DNA from: Bacteroidales bacterium | GTDB taxonomy: Bacteria > Bacteroidota > Bacteroidia > Bacteroidales > UBA932 | NCBI GenBank assembly: GCA_015060335.1 | Contig: SUYR01000015.1 | Span: forward strand, 1 to 64,000 | Length of the DNA: 64,000 nucleotides | Reading direction: 5' to 3' | Part shown: piece by piece, positions 39,796 to 50,119 of the stretch | Layout: every line of letters starts with the position of its first letter | How positions within the stretch are numbered: the first letter of the stretch is position 1 | The notes under the pieces: model-generated | The model's database searches: none | Told to the model about the DNA's origin: nothing | The model's input: the letters and a program-made list of their open reading frames with translations, nothing else | Program-made: the position numbers and the translations under genes

Positions 39796-41505
39796 TCAGA
39801 CTCTTTTGGACTTAAGACGGCAGATATCGCAGGACATACAGTCCTCTGATTCCGTCTGACCGAAATATTCAAGAAGATACGTGCTTCGGCATGTATCTTC
39901 TTGTTGTATATAGTCAATCATCTTCTGAGCCTTTTCTTCATAGGCACTTTTCAAGAGATGATACCTTTCAGGATCAAGATTAAGATTCTTTGGTCTGAGA
40001 CGGTCATGATGAAGATATATGACTGTAGCATGATCGCATGGAACATATCTTATCACATGTTCAAGAGAGAGCTTGTAAAGCAGCTGCCGCAGCATAGGGA
40101 CCTGCACTCCGAGTTTCTGTGCAAGATATTCTTCATCAACCGGTACCGGATATGAGAACACTCCGGTATAATGTCTCATGATCAGTTCAAGAAGATGTGA
40201 CATGCGGACATCTTCAAACCATAGGTCATACAGATCGTTTCTGGAAACTATGATCTGCACCTTGGTATTTATATCGATGTCTTCTGAAAATGTCCAGTGA
40301 CCTGTCCTTTCCATATATACAATGGAATGATAGACCATCTGGCGCTGCAGACCGAACTTCCTGCTGAATTCCTCAAGATTGAATTTCAACTGACGGCCGG
40401 CACCGGTATCATAAGGAATCTCATAGAAGGCGTGTATCTTATGATATATATCCTCCACATACTCCAGAGAAGGGAAAGAGACAGCTGATATCTGCTTCAT
40501 ACGCCTGATATCGATTCCGTTCCATAGAAGGACTGCAAAGCTTCTCTTTCCGTCCCTGCCTCCCCTGCCGGCTTCCTGAAAATATGATTCCGGACTGTCA
40601 GGCAGGTCGTAGTGAATGACAAAACGGACATCCGGCTTATCTATACCCATTCCGAATGCGTTTGTACAGACCATGACTCTGATACGTCCTTCCTTCCAGC
40701 TTTTCTGTCTGTCGTTTCGGGAGTCAGTTCCAAGACCGGCATGATAGAAGGATGAACTTATTCCGCATGCATTAAGGAACGCCGAAAGTTCCTCGGTCTT
40801 CTTACGGCTTCGGACATAGACTATCCCTGTACCTGCTATGCTGGAACATATATTCTGCAGCTGCCCCAGCTTGTCTTCGCATTCTCGGACGATATAAGTA
40901 AGATTGGGACGTTCAAAGCCGCTCTGTACAAGGTTGGGGGCTTCAAAGCCCAGCCGCTGCATGATATCCTCTGCAACTTTAGGAGTTGCCGTTGCTGTAA
41001 GAGCTATCACCGGAGCATCAACAAGACTTCTTAGCTTTCCGATATTCAGGTAATCCGGACGAAAATCATACCCCCATTGAGAAATACAATGCGCTTCATC
41101 CACAACGACATAGGAAATGTTCATTTCCGTCACATAGTTGAGAAAGAGTTGGGTACCAAGACGTTCCGGTGACACATACAAAAACTTGAAATCTCCGTAA
41201 AGAGCATTGCTAAGTGTGTTTTCAACCTCTCTATGAGTCATGCCTGCATTTATACAAAGTGCCTTGATGCCCCGGGCATTGAGATTCTGCACCTGATCCT
41301 TCATCAGAGCGATCAACGGAGATATGACAAGCGCTATTCCGTCACGCATCATGGAAGGCACCTGAAAACAGACTGATTTACCACCACCGGTAGGAAGGAT
41401 CGCAAGTACATCCCTACCCTCCAAAGCGGAATTCACGATATCTTCCTGCTTCGGACGGAAGGAGTCATAACCCCAATATTCCTTCAATATTTCAAGTGCT
41501 GTCAT
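39796..41505 (-). CDS. recQ: RecQ-family ATP-dependent DNA helicase (short form)
   Basis: The 569-residue protein has SF2 motifs in order: FRPKQEDIVNSAL, Walker A AILPTGGGKSVCFQVP, VISPLIALMKDQ, VVVDEAHCISQWGYDFRP, ALTATATPKVAED, YVRSRKKTEEL and FQEAGRGGRDG. The C-terminal zinc-binding module is reduced to the final Cys cluster (CRSTYLLEYFGQ, then EDCMSCDICRL). There is no HRDC domain, so it matches the shorter of the RecQ types often present in Bacteroidota. It probably acts in recombination repair. A -7 box (minus-strand TACATTTG) lies at 41558-41565. Confidence 0.9.
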   Translation of the reverse strand: MTALEILKEYWGYDSFRPKQEDIVNSALEGRDVLAILPTGGGKSVCFQVPSMMRDGIALVISPLIALMKDQVQNLNARGIKALCINAGMTHREVENTLSNALYGDFKFLYVSPERLGTQLFLNYVTEMNISYVVVDEAHCISQWGYDFRPDYLNIGKLRSLVDAPVIALTATATPKVAEDIMQRLGFEAPNLVQSGFERPNLTYIVRECEDKLGQLQNICSSIAGTGIVYVRSRKKTEELSAFLNACGISSSFYHAGLGTDSRNDRQKSWKEGRIRVMVCTNAFGMGIDKPDVRFVIHYDLPDSPESYFQEAGRGGRDGKRSFAVLLWNGIDIRRMKQISAVSFPSLEYVEDIYHKIHAFYEIPYDTGAGRQLKFNLEEFSRKFGLQRQMVYHSIVYMERTGHWTFSEDIDINTKVQIIVSRNDLYDLWFEDVRMSHLLELIMRHYTGVFSYPVPVDEEYLAQKLGVQVPMLRQLLYKLSLEHVIRYVPCDHATVIYLHHDRLRPKNLNLDPERYHLLKSAYEEKAQKMIDYIQQEDTCRSTYLLEYFGQTESEDCMSCDICRLKSKRV

Positions 41506-41589
41506 ATGGTCAAATCCTGTTTCGGTATGATAATTTCATAACGGCGCAACATCAATGCAAATGTAACAAAAAATTGTTGCTGCCAGATG

Positions 41590-41619
41590 TTGAAATATCA
41601 TAAATTAATTATAAATTTG
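41590..41619 (+). promoter_or_regulatory. pckA promoter
   Basis: TTG (41590-41592), 19 bp, TAAATTTG (41612-41619). The expected leader is about 43 nt. Confidence 0.8.
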
Positions 41620-41668
41620 CGCTGATATAACTGAAAGAGTTAAACCTTAAATATATTTTAGTAAAATT

Positions 41669-43276
41669 ATGAGCACAATTGATTTGACCAAGTACGGTAT
41701 TACCGACGTGAAGGAAGTTCTTCACAACCCGTCTTACGAGGTTCTCTTCGCAGAGGAGACTGATCCAAGCCTCGAGGGATACGAGAAAGGCCAGCTTACA
41801 GAGCTTGATACCATCAATGTAATGACAGGTATCTACACAGGACGTTCTCCTAAGGACAAATTCTTCGTAATGAATGAAGCAAGTAAGGACACTGTATGGT
41901 GGACTTCAGAGGAGTACAAGAATGATAACAAACCTTGCTCTGAGGAAGCTTGGGCTGACCTCCGCGCAAAGGCCATCAAGCAGCTCAATACAGCTAAGAA
42001 GCTTTATGTAGTCGATACATTCTGCGGAACAAATGAGGCTACCCGTCTTAAGGTGCGTTTCATCATGGAGGTAGCATGGCAGGCACACTTCGTAAAGAAC
42101 ATGTTCATCCGCCCTACAGAGGAGGAACTTGCAAACTATGGCGAGCCTGATTTCGTATCATTCAACGCTGCAAAGGCAAAGGTTGACAACTACAAGGAGC
42201 TCGGACTCAACTCTGAGACTGCAACAGTATTCAACCTCAAGAGCAACGAGCAGGTTATCCTCAATACATGGTATGGTGGTGAGATGAAGAAGGGTATCTT
42301 CTCTCTCATGAACTACTACAACCCTCTCAAGGGCATCGCTTCAATGCACTGCTCTGCAAACACAAACATGGAGGGAACCAGCACAGCTATCTTCTTCGGT
42401 CTTTCAGGTACAGGTAAGACTACCCTTTCAACTGACCCTAAGCGTCTGCTTATCGGTGACGACGAGCACGGCTGGGATGACGAGGGAGTATTCAACTACG
42501 AAGGTGGCTGCTACGCAAAGGTCATCAACCTTGATCCGGTTTCTGAGCCAGATATCTACAAGGCAATCCGTCGCGACGCTCTCCTTGAGAACGTTACAGT
42601 TGATGCAGAGGGCAAGATCGATTTCGCTGACAAGAGCGTAACTGAGAACACTCGTGTTTCTTACCCAATCGACCATATTGAGAACATCGCTGTTCCTTCA
42701 AAGGGTCCTCACGCTCAGCAGGTTATCTTCCTTTCAGCTGACGCATTCGGAGTTCTCCCTCCAGTATCAATCCTTACTCCGGAGCAGACTCAGTACTACT
42801 TCCTCTCAGGATTTACTGCTAAGCTTGCAGGTACAGAGCGTGGTATCACTGAGCCAACTCCTACTTTCTCAGCTTGCTTCGGTGCAGCATTCCTTTCACT
42901 CCACCCAACAAAATACGGTGAGGAGCTCGTCAAGAGAATGGAGAAGGTTGGTGCTAAGGCATATCTCGTGAACACAGGATGGAACGGTACAGGTAAGCGT
43001 ATCTCTATCAAGGATACAAGAGGAATCATCGACGCAATCCTCGACGGTTCTATCGATAAGGCTCCTACCAAGACTATCCCTTACTTCAACTTCACAGTTC
43101 CTACAGAACTCCCTGGCGTTGATCCTGCTATCCTCGATCCACGCGACACTTACGCATGCGCTTGCGAGTGGGAGGAGAAGGCTAAGGATCTTGCAGCACG
43201 TTTCATCAAGAACTTCAACAAGTTCACTGGAAACGACCTTGGTAAGTCTCTCGTAGCAGCTGGTCCAGCTCTCTAA
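41669..43276 (+). CDS. pckA: phosphoenolpyruvate carboxykinase (ATP)
   Basis: The 535-residue enzyme interconverts oxaloacetate and PEP with ATP/ADP. In many anaerobic Bacteroidota it runs toward oxaloacetate, fixing CO2 during succinate formation. It has [12 protein letters not shown] (substrate loop), the kinase-1 P-loop [13 protein letters not shown], the metal-site [10 protein letters not shown], and [12 protein letters not shown]. The length is typical (E. coli 540). Codon choice is visibly more uniform (frequent AAG, CTC, GAG) than in neighbours, as expected for a highly expressed gene. Confidence 0.97.
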   Translation: MSTIDLTKYGITDVKEVLHNPSYEVLFAEETDPSLEGYEKGQLTELDTINVMTGIYTGRSPKDKFFVMNEASKDTVWWTSEEYKNDNKPCSEEAWADLRAKAIKQLNTAKKLYVVDTFCGTNEATRLKVRFIMEVAWQAHFVKNMFIRPTEEELANYGEPDFVSFNAAKAKVDNYKELGLNSETATVFNLKSNEQVILNTWYGGEMKKGIFSLMNYYNPLKGIASMHCSANTNMEGTSTAIFFGLSGTGKTTLSTDPKRLLIGDDEHGWDDEGVFNYEGGCYAKVINLDPVSEPDIYKAIRRDALLENVTVDAEGKIDFADKSVTENTRVSYPIDHIENIAVPSKGPHAQQVIFLSADAFGVLPPVSILTPEQTQYYFLSGFTAKLAGTERGITEPTPTFSACFGAAFLSLHPTKYGEELVKRMEKVGAKAYLVNTGWNGTGKRISIKDTRGIIDAILDGSIDKAPTKTIPYFNFTVPTELPGVDPAILDPRDTYACACEWEEKAKDLAARFIKNFNKFTGNDLGKSLVAAGPAL

Positions 43277-43298
43277 TCGACAGATTACTGACAAAATA

Positions 43299-43327
43299 AA
43301 GGGTGGAAGTCATCGACATCCACCCTT
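43299..43327. terminator. bidirectional terminator between pckA and the DPP-IV gene
   Basis: AAGGGTGGA (43299-43307) pairs with TCCACCCTT (43319-43327), followed by AATTTTA on the plus strand and preceded by A-rich sequence serving the minus strand. Confidence 0.85.
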
Positions 43328-43347
43328 AATTTTATATTTATATCTGC

Positions 43348-45519
43348 TTACTCACCAAGCAGATATTTCTTCCAGAATTCACGGTTTGCTGACTTGAAAT
43401 GGATTCCCTGATATCCCTTGTACCCATGCATACCGTCAGGATATATCATAAAGTCAAATTTCTTTCCTCTCTTTTGCAGTTCGTCAACAAGCTGAAGAGT
43501 ATTCTGGTGATGCACATTATCGTCACCGGTACCATGAGTAATCTTGAGCATGACATCATCTCTATCAGCAGACTCATATGTTACAGGATATCCCTCCACA
43601 TAGTTCAGTACTTTTGACACCTTGTATCCTTCAGGATTGTTCTGCGGAGTATCCATATAACGTTCTGTATAATGGGAATCATAAAGAGCCCAGTCATATA
43701 CACCACCACCAGCTATTCCATAATGGAACTTGTCAGGCGCCTGCATAAGAAGCATACAAGTCATGGTTCCTCCGAAAGAGAATCCTTCGACTCCTATCTT
43801 CTCGCCGTCGACATAAGGCAGTGACTTGAGCCAATCTGCCCACGAGCAGAAATCCTTTATTTCGTTGACTGTCAACTGTCTGTATATCATATCAAGACCC
43901 TCACGACCATTATGTCCGGCTGCACGAGGATCAACAGTAATCTGTATGATCCCGTTATCAGACCACCACTGATTTGATCCGTCAGGAGTGATCCACCTGT
44001 CACGTACCATCGGAGTATCCGGGCCACCATATATATCCACATGTACAGGATACTTCTTTGAAGAGTCGAAGCCTTTTGGATAGACAATCATTCCAGGAAG
44101 AGTGAATCCGTCTTCTACTGTCATATGAACGAGTTCGCCCAACGCATAATCTGATTCTCTATACTCAGGGCCTTTCATGTCTGCGACAACCCTTCCCTTC
44201 AGCCCATAAAATCCCGGACGGAGTTTCTGCATGACAGGTCCTATAGTATTCCATTTCTCAATATCGCCTCCATGACCGTAGGAAGTGATTCCTCCACCAT
44301 TGGTCTGGAATATCGCAACCTTTACCGGGGTACGTGAATTTGAATACGAAGCGACAAAATATTTTCCGTCCGGAGAGAAGACGACTCCGACAGCATTATA
44401 TGCCGGATCTGTCAATGCAGTAACTGTTCCTTTAGAATTTACCTTATATACTGCCTGGCGTACTGAAGCATCGCGTTTTGCGGTAAAATACACCTCATCC
44501 TTCTTCTCATCCACACGCAGGATATTCACAGACCAGTTTGTCCCGTCTGTCAGTCTTCGGAAAGTCTTTCCGTCATAAGAAAGGAAATAGATCTGCTGCC
44601 ATTGGGTCTCGAATTCACGTACCATATACAGACCTTCATTCGTGAAAACTGCAGAATGGACCCAATTAAGCCATGTCTTGTATGTCTCGTTGTAAACATG
44701 ACGCTTTGTACCATCCTGTGGACTTACTGCATAAATATCAATCGTATTCTGCAGACGAGGCATTCGTGGCACAAAGAACTCCCTGCTGTCAGGTGTCCAG
44801 AACGGAGGGCCGAAATACTGATCCAGAGACGAGTCAAAATCTGCCCATGTAATATCTGCCGATGCGACATCAGCCATTCCTATTGATACAAGGGGATTCA
44901 TCTGTCCGGCCTTCGGATATCTGGTCTGACTGACCGATCCCCCAAGAGCGAGATCTGTAATCTTAGGACTCTGGGATTGGGAAGCAGCACCTTCAGGATC
45001 TGCAAAAGCCGAATATATGGGGAACATTGGCACATTGCAGTTGTCAAACCTGTAGAAAGCCAGTTTCTTACTGTCAGGAGACCACCAGAACGCCCTATAC
45101 ATGGTCGGACGTCCGAAGATTTCCTCATAATATACCCAGGATGCATAGCCATTGAGAATGACATCCGATCCGTCATCAGTAAGACGTGTCTCCTTTCCGT
45201 CTGCGATATTTACCACATACAAGTCATTGTCTCTTGTAAACGCCAGCATCGTAGAGTCGGGAGAATAGGTAAGATTGACAGCGCCTGCAGGTCTCATAGG
45301 AAAGTCCGAATATTTTTCCGGAGCCTTGACATCCTGCTGCTGCTTGCCAGTCTTAGCATTTATACAGAACGCTGAATCATCAGTATAGGTACCGTCATAT
45401 GTGAATATCACATTTTCATTACTTGTCCATTTCCATGCTCGTGGAACTGGATTGAACACTTGAGCTGAAGCCAAAGTCGCTAATACAGATAAAAGAAATA
45501 CAGATATATATTTTTTCAT
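43348..45519 (-). CDS. dipeptidyl peptidase IV-like serine peptidase (S9B)
   Basis: The 723-residue protein has a signal peptide (1-19, ending in ASA), an N-terminal beta-propeller (about 40-450) with SWVYYEEIFGRPTMYRAFWW, the double-Glu-type substrate-anchoring helix, and a C-terminal alpha/beta-hydrolase domain. The nucleophile is Ser in GVEGFSFGGTMTC, the Asp is in HGTGDDNVHHQNT and the His in DGMHGYKG. It removes Xaa-Pro (or Xaa-Ala) dipeptides in the periplasm for peptide use. GFSFGG differs slightly from the more common GWSYGG. Confidence 0.93.
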   Translation of the reverse strand: MKKYISVFLLSVLATLASAQVFNPVPRAWKWTSNENVIFTYDGTYTDDSAFCINAKTGKQQQDVKAPEKYSDFPMRPAGAVNLTYSPDSTMLAFTRDNDLYVVNIADGKETRLTDDGSDVILNGYASWVYYEEIFGRPTMYRAFWWSPDSKKLAFYRFDNCNVPMFPIYSAFADPEGAASQSQSPKITDLALGGSVSQTRYPKAGQMNPLVSIGMADVASADITWADFDSSLDQYFGPPFWTPDSREFFVPRMPRLQNTIDIYAVSPQDGTKRHVYNETYKTWLNWVHSAVFTNEGLYMVREFETQWQQIYFLSYDGKTFRRLTDGTNWSVNILRVDEKKDEVYFTAKRDASVRQAVYKVNSKGTVTALTDPAYNAVGVVFSPDGKYFVASYSNSRTPVKVAIFQTNGGGITSYGHGGDIEKWNTIGPVMQKLRPGFYGLKGRVVADMKGPEYRESDYALGELVHMTVEDGFTLPGMIVYPKGFDSSKKYPVHVDIYGGPDTPMVRDRWITPDGSNQWWSDNGIIQITVDPRAAGHNGREGLDMIYRQLTVNEIKDFCSWADWLKSLPYVDGEKIGVEGFSFGGTMTCMLLMQAPDKFHYGIAGGGVYDWALYDSHYTERYMDTPQNNPEGYKVSKVLNYVEGYPVTYESADRDDVMLKITHGTGDDNVHHQNTLQLVDELQKRGKKFDFMIYPDGMHGYKGYQGIHFKSANREFWKKYLLGE

Positions 45520-45548
45520 AAACTATAATTTACTCAAATACAAACAGT

Positions 45549-46991
45549 TTAACAAAAAAGTTCATCCTTAAAATTGACCAGATAGACCTTTTCTGTCGCT
45601 CTTGTAATAGCTGTATAGAGCCATTTCAGATCATCAACGGTCAATTCTTCCTGCCAGAACGCATTGTCTATAAAGACACAACGCCACTGGCCTCCCTGAG
45701 ACTTATGACATGTCAGAGCATTGGCATACTTCAGCTGCAGGGCATTGAAATATTGATCTTCACGTACTGCCTCGTATCTTTTCTTCTTCACTGTTATATG
45801 TGAATAATCTTCATTTACTCCTTGATACAAAGCATTCGACTGCTCATATGTAAGAGCTGCACTCTCTGATTCCAAGGTGTCAAGTATTACCTTTGCAGTA
45901 ATTTCCTGATCGTCATAATCCGGGAAGGAAATCCTTGCCTCTGCGAAATGTAATCCGTATCGTTCTTCAAATCTTGATATCTTCTGAAGCTTTGCTATAT
46001 CACCGTTTGCAATATAATCCATTCCTTCCACATCTTCTACAAACTGATAGCAGTTCTTCACAATCATCAGCTTATCATCCCTAACAAGCCTTTCCTCCTT
46101 GAACTGCACCGTAGAACGGATTCCCATATTATACTTTATGGCTCTTTTATTGGACCTGCACAATATGACAGTCTCATCTTCACCATAATACGAATAGGCA
46201 TCCGAAATCTTCTCTATCAGATCGCCACCGGAGATCCTTTCGATATCTTCAAAGCCTTCGACTTCAAGTCCAAGATCACAAAGTTCCATTATCCCCGGTC
46301 CACAATCAAGTTCCCGCTGAAGATGTCTTATCAATGTAGCATTATGCAGAATACCAGATTCCTGCTGCTGGCGTACTACAGTAGATAATTCTGCCCATCT
46401 TACTCCCCCATGCATATTCATATAATCCTTCATCAATGCGGGAGAAGCATCTATACCGACAGGAGGAAGCTGAGCTGAATCTCCGATAAGTATAACCTTG
46501 CATTCTACGCCTGAACGCACATAAGATATCAGGTCATCCAAAAGATTTCCGCTACCGAAGGCCACAGAAGACTGCTGCTGGCCAGCATCGATTCCGATAA
46601 GTGAAGCTTCATCGACGATGAAGAGAGTCTCCTTGTCTTTGTTCGGATAGAGTGAAAACTGGCCGAAACCGTCACCGCCCACAGATTTCTGCCTGTATAT
46701 ATGCTTATGTATGGTAAAGGCAGGTTGACCGGCATATGAAGACAGTACCTTCGCCGCTCTTCCGGTAGGAGCCAGAAGAACGCATTTGGTATGATATTGT
46801 TTCAGAGTGGTTATGACAGATGATATGGCTGTTGTCTTTCCTGTTCCCGCATATCCGTTGACAACGAGAATATCAGAGTCATCCGAACAGACAAAATCAG
46901 CTATCGTCTTAAGCAGGCTGTCCTGACAAGTTGTCGGTTCATATTTGAGATTTGAAAGAAAACCGGAATATAGAAAGTCTTTATGCCCCAT
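45549..46991 (-). CDS. Dda/RecD-like SF1 DNA helicase
   Basis: The 480-residue protein has Walker A VVNGYAGTGKTTAIS (GKT 51-53), motif Ia LLAPTGRAAKVL, Walker B FIVDEASLIG, motif III LIGDSAQLPPVG and the C-terminal UvrD_C_2 block LTCHKSQGGQW, then LYTAITRATEKVYLV. This is the SF1B plan of phage Dda and RecD without RecB/RecC. Many Bacteroidota encode such a stand-alone helicase. It overlaps trkH by one base, probably only a compact operon. Confidence 0.88.
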   Translation of the reverse strand: MGHKDFLYSGFLSNLKYEPTTCQDSLLKTIADFVCSDDSDILVVNGYAGTGKTTAISSVITTLKQYHTKCVLLAPTGRAAKVLSSYAGQPAFTIHKHIYRQKSVGGDGFGQFSLYPNKDKETLFIVDEASLIGIDAGQQQSSVAFGSGNLLDDLISYVRSGVECKVILIGDSAQLPPVGIDASPALMKDYMNMHGGVRWAELSTVVRQQQESGILHNATLIRHLQRELDCGPGIMELCDLGLEVEGFEDIERISGGDLIEKISDAYSYYGEDETVILCRSNKRAIKYNMGIRSTVQFKEERLVRDDKLMIVKNCYQFVEDVEGMDYIANGDIAKLQKISRFEERYGLHFAEARISFPDYDDQEITAKVILDTLESESAALTYEQSNALYQGVNEDYSHITVKKKRYEAVREDQYFNALQLKYANALTCHKSQGGQWRCVFIDNAFWQEELTVDDLKWLYTAITRATEKVYLVNFKDELFC

Positions 46992-48442
46992 TACTGTCCT
47001 CTCCTGAAAATCATTGAGAATACAATCAGCACAGGATATATTTCCAAACGGCCGAGAAACATATCAAACGAATAGATGAGCTTGGCCGAAACAAGAGATT
47101 CGGAATAGTTATCGAAACTTCCTATTTCCCCTATTCCTGGTCCGACACTGCCTATAGAAGCTATGACACCGGAAACAGCTTCCGCAGGATCTGTTCCGAA
47201 CATCATCACAAGTACTATCGAGAATAATGTCAGGAGCATATACACAACTATATACATCGTCACTGACGCAACTGCACTATCAGGAACAGAATGAGGTCCG
47301 AGCTTGACTTGAGTCACAGATGACGGATGAAGTCTTTTCTTTATGTCGTTGGAAATCGCTTTGAAAGATATAAGCAGACGGTCGATCTTGATACCGCCGG
47401 TTGTAGAGCCGGAGCAACCGCAATGGATTGACACAAAAACAAGCACCACAGCGGCCAGCCAAGGCCACTTGGAATTGTCACAGTTAGCAAATCCTGTTGT
47501 GGACATATAGCTGACTACATTGAAAGAAGCATCAAGGAAAGCCCTGCCCCAAGAATCATAATTTCCATCACGTATAAGTGAGAAGGAAATCAATATTGTC
47601 GTCAATATGATAGTACTGAAATAATATTTTACGACAGTATTGTTGAGCGGTTTAAGAGAGCGGGTCGCAAACACGGCATACAGCAGTCCGAAATGAATCG
47701 CAGCCACAGCCATGAATATCAAGGCAACAACATCAATCAGTCGTGAATCAAAGGAAGCAATCGAAAGGTTCTTCGTACTGAAACCACCTGTCGCAGCAAT
47801 ACTGAAAGAATGATTAATTGCATCAAAAAACGACATACCGGCTACCCAGAATGCAAGAGTCGAAGTCACTGTCAGTCCGAGATATACCATTATGATGATC
47901 CATATCACCTTACTGGATTTGTATCTGTAACCATCCTTTGACAAGGCCGAAAGCTCCATATTGGTAAGTTTCAGCCTGTATGGGCTCGCCTCCGGTATGA
48001 CAAGAAGGAGAAAGACAACTACTCCCAAGCCACCGATGAAATGCGTGGACGAGCGCCAGAAAAGTATACTCTTTGGAAGTGCTTCTATATCATTCAATAT
48101 TGTGGAGCCAGTTGTCGTATAACCGGAAACACTTTCAAACCAAGCATTTACAAGCGTGAATTCTCCCCCATAAAGAACAAAAGGCAGCATTCCGAATATA
48201 AATGACAGAATCCAAGCAACAACAATAGTGATGAAACCGTCCTTCATTGAAAGTGTCGGTATATTTCTCACAAATATGAACGGGAAGAGACCGACAAGAA
48301 GAGTAATGATGAAACTTATCAGAAGCGGTCCGAAACCGGCATCCCTTCCATATATCAGAGATACGACCAACGACAACGCCATGAACAAGGCACTTACAAG
48401 AAGAGCCCTGCCTATGTTTACAGATATGGCCTTGACATTCAT
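46991..48442 (-). CDS. trkH: TrkH/KtrB-family potassium uptake protein
   Basis: The 483-residue membrane protein has four M1-P-M2 repeats. Selectivity-filter segments include VSGYTTTGSTIL, IAATGGFSTKNLS, YMSTTGFANCDNS and SIGSVGPGIGEIG, each with the conserved filter Gly. CGCSGSTTGGIKIDRLLISF is the intramembrane loop region typical of TrkH. K+ uptake normally needs the NAD-binding partner TrkA/KtrA, which is not adjacent. It lies 1 bp after the four-helix-bundle protein and overlaps the helicase gene. Confidence 0.92.
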   Translation of the reverse strand: MNVKAISVNIGRALLVSALFMALSLVVSLIYGRDAGFGPLLISFIITLLVGLFPFIFVRNIPTLSMKDGFITIVVAWILSFIFGMLPFVLYGGEFTLVNAWFESVSGYTTTGSTILNDIEALPKSILFWRSSTHFIGGLGVVVFLLLVIPEASPYRLKLTNMELSALSKDGYRYKSSKVIWIIIMVYLGLTVTSTLAFWVAGMSFFDAINHSFSIAATGGFSTKNLSIASFDSRLIDVVALIFMAVAAIHFGLLYAVFATRSLKPLNNTVVKYYFSTIILTTILISFSLIRDGNYDSWGRAFLDASFNVVSYMSTTGFANCDNSKWPWLAAVVLVFVSIHCGCSGSTTGGIKIDRLLISFKAISNDIKKRLHPSSVTQVKLGPHSVPDSAVASVTMYIVVYMLLTLFSIVLVMMFGTDPAEAVSGVIASIGSVGPGIGEIGSFDNYSESLVSAKLIYSFDMFLGRLEIYPVLIVFSMIFRRGQ

Positions 48443-48443
48443 C

Positions 48444-49295
48444 CTACTCTACATCCTCTGTTTTACTTGACATCTCGTCTCTCTGATGTCTAAGACCCCT
48501 TACCCTGCTCTTCAATTCAAGGTTTTCCTCAATTATCTCCGTCAGACCGGCATTGATATTTGCCAGCTGATCGTCCCCGTCAAAAGTGTATCCGTATCTT
48601 TTTGCCACTGCCCTGTAGTCATCCACTCCGGTTGACATCTTATATATAGGATTGACATAATTCACCAGAATGAAATACATCAGCAACAGAATAAGCAGAA
48701 GACCGGCGCCGACGGAAACAATGCCAGGGATGATACTCCTGTAGAAACCGGCATCAAAATCAGCTGAATTTCCAATCAACTCCTCATGAATGGCCCTGTT
48801 AAGAACATGAATATCGCCTCGGAACTTATTGTAACACGGCTGAAGAGTACCAAAAAACCATTCTCCTGTATCTACAGTATCAGCAAGAAAGACCTCATCG
48901 AACTTCAAAGACGTCTTCATGAAAACGTCGAATGACCGAGACACCGTATCTACAAAAGGAATCGAGGCGACTGATGTCACAGCATTCTTTAAGGAATCCG
49001 CCTGAGACTGGAACAGTTTCAGGTCAAATTCAGGCATCAATGAGATGTCATTCATCAGCACCACCTCAAGCATCTGCATATCATATTCCTGAGTCATGTC
49101 AGAAAGTCTCTGTGAGAGATTTATACTTTCTATATTTGACGCGATCAGATCAGATACATAATCGCTCATACGACGGTATTCCATGATAGATATGACACCG
49201 GACAGCAACAGGATTGCAGCCAGTGACCCAAGACTGAAGAAAAGTCTCAACCTCATGGATTGTCTTGAATCTGTCTTTCTTCTAAAGAGTTTCAT
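48444..49295 (-). CDS. membrane sensor-like protein: four-helix bundle plus HAMP, no output domain
   Basis: The protein has 283 residues from ATG 49295. TM1 (about 15-35, RLRLFFSLGSLAAILLLSGV) and TM2 (about 190-212) flank a roughly 150-residue helical extracytoplasmic domain, as in MCP-type four-helix-bundle sensors. A HAMP-like segment with NPIYKMSTGVDDY and a coiled coil to the end follow. No kinase, methyl-accepting or cyclase domain follows, so the output must be by protein contact. A longer frame from 49349 would overlap the upstream MBL gene by 43 bp. Next to trkH, a role in K+ transport control is conceivable. Confidence 0.7.
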   Translation of the reverse strand: MKLFRRKTDSRQSMRLRLFFSLGSLAAILLLSGVISIMEYRRMSDYVSDLIASNIESINLSQRLSDMTQEYDMQMLEVVLMNDISLMPEFDLKLFQSQADSLKNAVTSVASIPFVDTVSRSFDVFMKTSLKFDEVFLADTVDTGEWFFGTLQPCYNKFRGDIHVLNRAIHEELIGNSADFDAGFYRSIIPGIVSVGAGLLLILLLMYFILVNYVNPIYKMSTGVDDYRAVAKRYGYTFDGDDQLANINAGLTEIIEENLELKSRVRGLRHQRDEMSSKTEDVE

Positions 49296-49306
49296 ATGAT
49301 CATCAG

Positions 49307-50119
49307 TTAAAGTACATATAGCTGTGAAGGGTATTCTCTCGGCAGACATCTGAGTGCCACAGTACCCTTCTCAACGCCCATTTCAGCCAACGCAGCTGCA
49401 GTACAATCAGAAGCCAGCTGGCGGGTGTTGTTGTTTTCACTCAAATGACATAAGAAAATATTACGTAGTCCCTTATGCCAGAACCGCTTTACCGCTGAGG
49501 CACATTCGTCATTGCTCAGGTGACCGCATCCCTGCACGATCCTCATCTTCAATTCGTATGTATATGGCCCGCTCATCAGCATATCCATATCATAATTTGA
49601 TTCGACCACCACTGTGTCTGCCTGACGTGCATATTCTACAGCCTCATCTGTCATTCGCCCTATATCAGTCATTATCACAAACTTATGTCCTGCAGTTTCA
49701 ATTGCATATCCTACAGTCTGCGTAGCATCATGAGGGACCACAAAATATCTGACCTTCATTCCCGCTACATCATTCCATTCTCCTTCTGCAAGAATTCTTC
49801 TGCATGGAGCTATCGTGGGAGCCGTAAAGGTATGTCTTGCCAATGCCCCATGTATGACATCTGTAGTATATACCGGTCTGCAAAGTTTCTTGCAGAAGGA
49901 ACCCAGATGCCTTATATGGTCAAGATGGTCATGAGTCACAAGAATTGCGGAAAAGGAATCCATATCAAGTCCGTTCTCAATCAATGTCTTCTTGAGCCTT
50001 CTCAAACTCACACCTGCATCTATGAGAACCCCTCCGTCGGATGTCCCAAGATAATAGCAGTTGCCGCAACTCCCGCTGGAAAGACTCATGAATCTTATTT
50101 CGTTACTTTTCATCTTCAC
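49307..50119 (-). CDS. MBL-fold metallo-hydrolase (YycJ/WalJ-like)
   Basis: The protein has 270 residues. SLSSGSCGNCYYLGT is the family N-terminus; GGVLIDAGVSLRRLKKTL follows; the metal motif is LVTHDHLDHIRHL; then FVIMTDIGRM and FLCHLSENNNT. This matches the WalJ/YycJ group, proposed to be a nuclease linked to DNA replication and cell-wall control. The gene overlaps the 3' end of the TPR gene by 17 bp; ATG 50113 is an alternative start. No WalK/WalR genes adjoin. Confidence 0.88.
   Translation of the reverse strand: MKMKSNEIRFMSLSSGSCGNCYYLGTSDGGVLIDAGVSLRRLKKTLIENGLDMDSFSAILVTHDHLDHIRHLGSFCKKLCRPVYTTDVIHGALARHTFTAPTIAPCRRILAEGEWNDVAGMKVRYFVVPHDATQTVGYAIETAGHKFVIMTDIGRMTDEAVEYARQADTVVVESNYDMDMLMSGPYTYELKMRIVQGCGHLSNDECASAVKRFWHKGLRNIFLCHLSENNNTRQLASDCTAAALAEMGVEKGTVALRCLPREYPSQLYVL

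Noticed and set aside
42428..43294. Minus-strand ORFs opposite pckA
   Set aside because: pckA has strong codon bias and complete motifs. The reverse ORFs are by-products of that bias.
43399..45375. Several plus-strand ORFs opposite the DPP-IV gene
   Set aside because: They are shadows of a well-conserved minus-strand gene, with no family resemblance or promoters.
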